From Nymphaea colorata (Eukaryota; Streptophyta; Magnoliopsida; Nymphaeales; Nymphaeaceae): a stretch of DNA of 53,503 nt. Numbering within the stretch: position 1 is the first letter of the stretch; every line of letters starts with the position of its first letter. This document shows, piece by piece, positions 47,055 through 53,503 of the stretch. The notes under the pieces are model-generated. The model had not been told where the DNA came from. It saw only the letters and a program-made list of their open reading frames with translations, and made no database searches. Both the position numbers and the translations under genes were made by a program. Location: positions 1 through 53,503 of the forward strand of contig NW_022204992.1 in the NCBI RefSeq assembly GCF_008831285.2, in the 5' to 3' direction.

Positions 47055-48407
47055 TCACTCCATGATGAAAGAGGAATCTATGCCGTGACTGCAATTCAAA
47101 TCGCTGAAGGATTCCTCCAGGTCCTCAAAGTTTTCCATCATCCTCTTCCTACCTTTCTCCCTCTCCTCGCCGTCCTCCTCCTCCAGCACCTAAAACTCGC
47201 TCTCCCCCTACCAGTCATACTTCATATACGCTGCCTCTCCCTCCAGACGGTCGATGCCCTCCAGCAGCATCTGCAGATCGCTTCCTCCAGTGAGGTAGAA
47301 GCACAGCGCCATTTCGGTATCCAGTTCCTCCCTTCCCATGTACCTGACCTCCCTGCACTGGAAAGTCCCCATCCTTTCGGGAAGACTCATCTGATCGACC
47401 GCCTCTTCGACGTAGTGGGGATCGAGGTAGCTAACCTTCTCCTGGTATTTGCCTGTCAAAAAGCGGGCCTTCTCGGGCATGCCGCCCATGCACCCGTTGA
47501 AGATGGGCATGGCCATGAACTAGAGGAGGGAGTTATAATTATTTTTGGGGATCGTCCGCCGGCCCAGCTTGGCAGTCACGATCAGCATCACGTGCTTGCT
47601 CGAAGCCTAAGCATTATCCTTGGAATGGAGCTTCGCCCCCAGCTTTTGGAAATAGGGCCTTTTTGTTATCTTTTTCTGGTAGGTAAGAGCAGGCTGCTTC
47701 TTGCAGTTGAGGCAGTTGGCTCTCTTCTCTATGCATGAGCAGGAGGGTATCCCCAGCGCCTAGATCACCTCCCTCACGTTTATGGTCTCGTTGTAGACCT
47801 TTATTATCAAGTGTTCCGACCCCTTCATCGGACTGCTCTCGTGAAGAGCCTGGAGAGTGGTGGCTGCCTGGGTCATGGAGTACCACTGTCCGGCCTCCAA
47901 GTGCCAGAGCCTCCTCCCCATCTCTATGAAGCGGAAGAGGTTGTACTTGAACTCATTCCCCCGCTACTCCAGGAAGGCAGTGATGATGTAGTTCTTGTCG
48001 ACGCGCTTCTGGGTGAGGGAGAAGTAACGCTGCAGGGAGTGCGCCCACGCCATTTGGGCAACACGGATCAAACAGCCCCAACCAACGTCGGAATGGATCT
48101 TGTGGGAGATTGGGATATTCCGGCGGTAGGTAAACCAAGCAACGTCTTGGTGGATTTGAAGGCTAAGCTATCTCTCACCTCTGAGCCCAGCACGAACGCC
48201 TTTTCCTATTATTTTCCCTTCTCTCCACAGAAATAGCTTATTTTAAATCCTTCAAAGCCGTAGGAGAGGTTGGTCCTGAATAAGCAACGAAGTACAGATA
48301 TCCCTTCACCGACTCAAGCAGGGTAAGGTGCGTGTCCACTTTGTTTTGGCGTTTCACGTGAGGCTGGGAGTACGCTTCTTAGAAGTCTCAGGCTTGCCTT
48401 ATATCAT
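47055..48407 (-). CDS. ATG4: Atg4 autophagy cysteine protease (peptidase C54)
   Basis: Processes and delipidates Atg8. The core reads WFTYRRNIPISHKIHSDVGW followed by GCLIRVAQM, holding the catalytic Cys in the GWGC motif. Then LWHLEAGQWYSMTQA, a Cys-containing insert (CSCIEKRANCLNCKKQ, a possible metal site), MLIVTAKLGRRTIPKN, FMAMPIFNGCMGGMP and VSYLDPHYVEEAV, which carries the catalytic Asp and His as D-P-H. The Asp-Pro-His arrangement and preceding glycine-rich strand are those of C54 peptidases. The C-terminal ~70 residues are acidic and end at TGA 47055-47057. The N-terminal ~100 residues are split between frames (48,170-48,380), so the start at 48407 is tentative. The insert with four or five cysteines is not part of the usual family core. 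Confidence 0.85.
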
Positions 48408-48642
48408 GTAATACTTTAATGTTATAAACTTCAAACCCGATAAAGGTAGTAATAATTCATACTTCGGCAAAGGTTATGAAGAGGGGTGATTTTTAAAAAA
48501 AGATAAAAAATCAGTTGGAAATCATCATTTTGGGGTGGTACGCTTGAGGAAGTTTCGCCTTGCCTGGATGGTACGGTCGCTGTCTTTTGTTTTGGCGGGA
48601 GGGTAGGGTGGGTGTGCGAGAGTTGTAAGCTTTTTTGGCATG

Positions 48643-50503
48643 TCACTGAACGCTTAGGATACAGCTTATGTCGTGAAGATCGTTGGAGGCTGAGGAGCTG
48701 AGAAGCTAGGCTTTTGATTTTAGCATCTTGTGCTCGAGGGTTATGCTTCGACTATTCAATCTCATCTGTGTGAGGAATACCGAAAGCAAAGCCTTTTCTT
48801 TCTTCACCTTTCTTACCAAAATCCCTTTCAAAAGTTTCATCTTTCTTTTCTTGAGTGTTTCCACGCCCTAAATACCATTTTCTTTTTGAAGGCCTCCATT
48901 TTCTATTCCAAACATTCATAAAAAATAGAAATTTAGAAGATTTTCCTAAAGGATTCCTGCTGGTTCCTTCTAGCATCCTGTTGAAGGCGTAATGCAGGTA
49001 CATTATCTCCTAGTTTTGATAGTCCTGGCCCTGCTAATCCGCTTGAGGACGATCCTTTTGACGATAAGCTCCAGAACGTTGATCAGGGATCCTATGATGA
49101 ACTTGTTTCTGGATTTGGGAGAGAGCAAGGTTGGCTAGGAGGAGTGAGCCTGACCGAAGGTTTGGTAGTTGGGATTGACATTGGGATTGGGAGGAGACCT
49201 GCTGGAGAAGGTGGAGGGGAGGAAGTGCTGGAGAGAGGGGGCGGGAGAGAGGGGCGAAAATAGGAAGGGTCTGGCTTGTAGGTGTGGGGAGGAGATTGGT
49301 AGATGGAGGGGATAGCGTGTCCTTTATGAATGTTTGAGGTTATCTCTAGGCTGGCTTGCTCTTCAGCAGGTTGCGGATCAGGGATACCAAACGGTGCCTT
49401 AGGAATTGCAGCGTTTAGTAGTCCACTCACGGTCAAATCCGAAGTATACCAGCTCAGACTAGCCTGAGAGGAGGGGGTGGCATGGGGACGCGAGGTTATG
49501 TCAGTCTGGATGGATTTAAACTGGCTTACCCTCGATCCCTGCTGGCTAGCGTACGTTGGCAACAGCTCAGACGTCATCTTCAGGTTGCTCCTCCACTTCT
49601 TCCTCAATTCCTGCATGAACTCCTGCAGGGTATGGCCTTCCTGCCCTCCTCGATTTCCAAGAGCACGCTTTCCTCCACCTCTATCTCCTGCAGCAGCTTC
49701 CCATTGATGGCCTGCCTCATCACCAGCTCCTGGTAATAGAACTCCACCAATTACCCGCCCCGCTCGTCCTCCTCGGTGAGGTACCGCATGAGGATGTTGG
49801 GACTGCCACCTGGTACTCAGACCTGACTTCTATCTACTAGGAGGAGTATTTTTGGTGGGAGGGGGAACGGTAGGTGGGCGAGGAGGAGGGAGGAGAGGAA
49901 AAGGAAATGAATTGATGCATAGAGAGCAGGATACGCTAGTTTGTCTATGTTATCCTTTGAGGAGGATGCTACAACTATAATAGTAAGTTCTATAGCATCT
50001 CCTTCTCTTCCTGCAAGTTGTACGGCATGCTCTTGGATCTCTTCTCTATAACCTTCAAAAAAATGTTGATAATGCTTCCTCCCTCCATCTGTTGTCTCAC
50101 CATCGCTTCCCTCACCCCATCATCCACGTCCACTTCATACCCACAGACTATTTTAGTAACCCCTTAGAAACCCAGTGCGATTTCATAGAGAAATTGAGGT
50201 TTTGCACTAGCGGATTGGACGAGATGTCGATGAGCTCTATCCCTCTTCCCGCCCTCGCCAGCGGAGCAAGGCCTATACGCTTGCGAATTGATTCTGAGCG
50301 AAGTTGACCACTCGCAATTTGGATAAAACGTACGGAGTAGTACCGCTGTGGGTATGCAGAGGAGCGAGGTCGGAGATGAGGTTGTTGCTGAGATCCAGCA
50401 GAGAGATATCCGTGAAGATGTGCAATTTGATGATGGGAAATTCGGACAGTTGGCAGCCTGATTTTTTGAATTATCGACCCTGCGGACTGGATGGCTCGAG
50501 CAT
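48643..50503 (-). CDS. Leucine-rich-repeat protein with coiled C-terminus
   Basis: From ATG 50503: an SDS22-like LRR segment, CQLSEFPIIKLHIFTDISLL then DLSNNLISDLAPL, LSKLRVVNFAQNQFASVEAL and IELIDISSNPLVQNLNF. It is followed by GGSIINIFLKVIEKRSKSMP, helices, and a Pro/Ser-rich disordered stretch (49,130-49,480). The end has basic IQ/Sfi1-like sequence FRAWKTLKKRKMKLLKGI. The LRR plus coiled-coil plan is common in ciliary and basal-body proteins. Frame corrections are needed near 50,255, 50,160, ~49,850, 49,700 and 48,865, so the exact C-terminus (TGA 48643-48645) is tentative. Divergent from the ULK-like kinase (221-bp gap). Confidence 0.6.
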
Positions 50504-50724
50504 TATTTTTATTATTGAAATTGAACTCAAATTTATGCAAACTGTTATATTTGAATCATCACTGCAGTCCTCTCCCATATATAACCTACAGTCTCTATAA
50601 CCATACTACAATGGCTAATCCCCCCCTATTCCTCATTTTTTCTTTCTCCCAATCCCGTCCATTATCCTTTTCCTGTCCATCCAGGTGTGAGTCTGTTTAA
50701 TAAATATAAGATCCCTATTTAAAA

Positions 50725-52550
50725 ATGGAAGCGAGTTCATAAAAGAAAAAATTCGAGGACATGCGCAAGGCGCTGGACGATAAAAACTACGAAATCATCA
50801 AATCGATAGGGAAGGGCGCCTTCGGAGAGGTCATGCTGGCGAGAAACAGTAACTCACCCCTCATCCAGAATCAAACGATACCCTATACGCCGTCAAGATC
50901 ATCAGCAAAATGCACATCAAGAAGAAACCCTTCCTCCAGAAATACATAGACCAGGAGATAGACATCATGAAGAAATTGAACCACCCTAACATCGTAAGAT
51001 ACTAGTACGAGTTCACAAGTACCCCCCTACTAATCCAGCCAACGATTTCATCATAATCTTGATGTAGTACTGCGAGCAGGGCAACCTGCTGACCTACCAG
51101 TCGAAGCTGCCGGGGAAGGTCTTCCCGCTGAAGCACGCAGTGAAGGTCATTGTTGAAGTGATGAAAGCGCTGAAGTGCATCCACGAGAAAAATTTCATAC
51201 ACAGGGATATCAAATCAGAAAACGTACTCCTCAAAAAGGAAGGCAATTAACTTACCTATAAAATTGCAGATTTCGGATTCGCCAGGTCCATCGGAGGAGT
51301 GGGCGCGAAGACACACTGCGGAACCGAGAAGTATATGGCGCCAGAGATCATCAGCAATTCGTACTATGGCATCTCCGTTGATATCTGGGCACTCGGGGTC
51401 CTCTTTTACTTCATGATGTTCGCAGAGTATCCCTTCAAAGGTACCCCTATCATCATTCAGGGCACGATATGAAGGCATAAATCACGAGACGTTGCAGCAA
51501 TCCCTCCTTCAGTCTCTCGGCCACCCTGACAAAGAAGGACAAGCTGAAGGACCAAGCAGCCGAGCTGGAGGACTTCTTCAAGCGCATCTTCGTGGTGGAC
51601 AGCAAGAAGCGCATGACCTTCTCCAACATCGTCAAGCACCCGCTCTTCCTGGAGTACGAAATGAGTTCAAGGACAACGTGGCCTTCTACAACAAGCTGGA
51701 AAAGTGGAGGAGTACAAAAGGACGAGCCCGCCGGCGAAGAGTACGGCTTCGATAGCGAAATGGAGCCCTAGGATGAATCGCGGACGCACCTGCTGAAGAA
51801 GAAGGCCATCAGCGCGCAGTCCAAGCACCTGGAGAAGGAACTCTAGGAGGTCAACTTCGAGATCAGCAAGGCGCACTACCTCAAGTAATGCGCCATCGAG
51901 CTGTTCGACAACTACGCATCCTACCTCACCTACGCAGAGCGCCTGGCCGCCAAGTTCTACCTCCTCAAGGCCTACCTCTTCTACACCGACCCGCTCCTGC
52001 GCGACCTGTCCGCCGGCACCATGCCCGAGGGACTGGAGGAGGTCGGCATCGAGGGCAAGAAGTGGCTGGAGTGCACCAAGAGTCCCGAGTACCGCAAATA
52101 CCTGAGCAAGCTGGAGGAGGAAAACATGAAGGCGCACATCATGTTCGAGGACACCTACAGCGAGGTGAACGTGGTGCTCAAGGACATGCCCATCAAGAAC
52201 TTCGAGCGGGGGTACAAGTTGGCCATCGACGAGAAGTCCTTCGACGAACTGAAGTTCTCCTACAGGTCGACCACCTCCTACATCTTCAAGTCCATCCACG
52301 AGAACACCAAGATCGATTCCCACACGCGCAACAAGATCAAGATGAGGCTGTTCTGCTGCCACATGGTCAACCGGATCTTCAACCGGAAGGAAGTGCCCGA
52401 CCACTTCCCCTTCTTCGTCAAGTGGCTCAAGACCAAGAAGTACGACTACCCCACGCCTTCGATTTCATTTATTTCAAGAAGTGGATCCTCGAGGAAACGC
52501 AACAGAATTTGGAAAGGAATATTGCGCTCTTGCATAAAACCTTCTTTTGA
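50725..52550 (+). CDS. ULK/Atg1-like protein kinase
   Basis: Serine/threonine kinase with three 20-nt introns (50849-50868, 51019-51038, 51441-51460). Motifs: IIKSIGKGAFGEVMLAR, TLYAVKIISK, the hinge IILMEYCEQGNLL (its Glu is TAG, 51065-51067), FIHRDIKSENVLLKK, IADFGFARS, THCGTEKYMAPEII and VDIWALGVLFYFMM. The kinase domain is followed by ~280 helical residues (AHYLKECAIELFDNYASYL; FYLLKAYLFYTDPLL; IKMRLFCCHMVNRIF), similar in position to the C-terminal region of Atg1/ULK kinases that start autophagy. Shifts near 51,660, 51,710 and 52,460 are apparent; the protein ends NIALLHKTFF at TGA 52548-52550. Ciliates carry many ULK-type kinases, so a specific autophagy role is an inference. Confidence 0.8.
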
Positions 52551-52719
52551 TGGCAGGAAGACATATATGCATATAATGTATGGGGATTGTGAGGATGGGG
52601 GATTATTAATATGGGGGTAAGAGGTGTGGATATCTGTGCAAAAATGGATTACGATAGGATAAAGGAAGAAGGAAGGAAGATATATTGGACCTTTTAATTT
52701 GGCTATAAGTGTATAAAGA

Positions 52720-53295
52720 TCATTTATTTAGCAAAACCATAGATTTTTGGTACTTCTGTTTCCCCAACTTCAAAAATCCCAAAGGCTTTCTCTCCCCATT
52801 CTCCAGCCTCGCCACATGCTCGCTCTTCTTCTCGAATTTTTAGTAATCGTCCCCCTACTCGGTCTCCAGGGTCGGCCTCTTCTTCTTCAGCCCCGTGATG
52901 TCGGGCAGGAAGCAATAGTGATTTCGCAATTTGGTCAGATTGTTCTTGACGCGTTCGGTGTGGGTGGACTCAGCGGTATCCTGGGTGCTGCTCTTGAGGT
53001 GGTGCTGCACTCTCTCGGTCATGACTGGGGATTCCTTGGCATAGCGATCGGCCCGTTTGGGCAGTTCGATGGAGTTTTCCTTTCCCCTCTGGTGCGCCGA
53101 GTCGAACTTGCTGATGATCTTGTCGAAGCTTTCCTCCCTGTGCTCGAGGGTGAGGTTGGGATTGTCGGTGATCCTGATGGAGCGCATGAGATGGGAGGCG
53201 GATTTGCTCTGGAGGAGGAGGAGTTGGATGCGCTGGCTGTTGCGTTTGAGCTACTGCATGTCGAGCGAGAAGGGACTCGGGGGGGAATTGTTCAT
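52720..53295 (-). CDS. Small basic protein next to right telomere, unknown
   Basis: An intact 191-codon frame, no introns. Starts MNNSPPSPFSLDMQELKRNS at 53295, only 98 bp from the telomere repeat. Mostly polar helices (HREESFDKIISKFDSAHQ; TERVQHHLKSSTQDT; TERVKNNLTKLRNHY), and a basic end KLGKQKYQKSMVLLNK before TGA 52720-52722. TAG and TAA code for Glu in QEL and ETEEGDDYEKFEK. No signal or membrane segment. Convergent with the ULK-like kinase at 169 bp. No family recognised. Confidence 0.7.
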
Positions 53296-53392
53296 GGGTG
53301 TTCTTCCAAATAAGAAAATTATATATGATTAATATGCAAATTTGAAGAAATTAGCCATTATTTGAAACATCATTTTATAGGATTATTTCTAT

Positions 53393-53503
53393 GGGGTTGG
53401 GGTTGGGGTTGGGGTTGGGGTTGGGGTTGGGGTTGGGGTTGGGGTTGGGGTTGGGGTTGGGGTTGGGGTTGGGGTTGGGGTTGGGGTTGGGGTTGGGGTT
53501 GGG
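53393..53503. repeat. Right telomere, G4T2 repeats
   Basis: An uninterrupted GGGGTT array of 111 nt (18.5 units) to the end of the window, mirror image of the left C4A2 array. This confirms a two-ended linear chromosome. Confidence 0.97.

Noticed and set aside
51667-52404. 245-codon minus-strand frame opposite the ULK-like kinase tail
   Set aside because: A shadow of the plus-strand coding region, which has conserved kinase motifs upstream and helical continuity.

Overview
This window looks like one complete macronuclear chromosome of a ciliate. It begins with C4A2 telomere repeats (1-51) and ends with the complementary G4T2 repeats (53393-53503), and about 33 protein genes are packed between them on both strands, roughly one per 1.6 kb. 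Read with the standard code, nearly every gene is broken by TAA and TAG. Read with TGA as the only stop, long conserved proteins appear. At invariant positions, such as the Glu of the kinase APE motif at 43294-43296, TAG and TAA stand where glutamate is required. This is the peritrich nuclear code (UAA/UAG = Glu), not the Tetrahymena/Paramecium code (= Gln). I therefore infer a peritrich oligohymenophorean (Vorticella/Carchesium/Epistylis type). I cannot name the genus.

Fifteen introns that can be checked against protein frames are all exactly 20 nt long. They run GTA...AG, and 14 of 15 have an A at position 15, six nt from the 3' end. Several whole genes close perfectly in frame only after such 20-mers are removed. 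Independently, many genes show single-base shifts, mostly at homopolymers (usually one base missing). I read these as sequencing or assembly errors rather than biology; they make some exon joins and ends approximate.

Layout, left to right: a CFAP96-like ciliary protein 42 bp from the telomere, a zinc-knuckle short-chain dehydrogenase and a divergent protein kinase (94-4749); a small unknown, a deoxynucleoside kinase and a membrane protein (5469-7462); a 6-kb gene of unknown function and a CCDC146-like coiled-coil ciliary protein (7546-16441); a membrane protein and a disordered protein (16586-18710); a membrane-anchored dephospho-CoA kinase, a tail-anchored TPR protein and a coiled-coil protein (18987-22990); a cluster of small unknowns including a U-box-like membrane protein (23040-27768); the GPI mannosyltransferase PIG-M, a BPI/LBP-type lipid-binding protein and a large multi-pass PAS membrane protein (27861-35068); an AN1 zinc-finger protein between two unknowns (35219-38678); a serine carboxypeptidase, kinesin-1 and PKA catalytic subunit (38827-43902); a short secreted protein, a CCCH zinc finger fused to a 3'-5' exonuclease, Atg4, an LRR protein, a ULK-like kinase and a small basic protein ending near the right telomere (44631-53295).

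The genes are mostly housekeeping, ciliary, trafficking and autophagy functions with no operon logic. Neighbours are often divergent with about 100-400 bp between them, or convergent with 30-170 bp. I saw no mobile element, CRISPR array, rRNA or tRNA.
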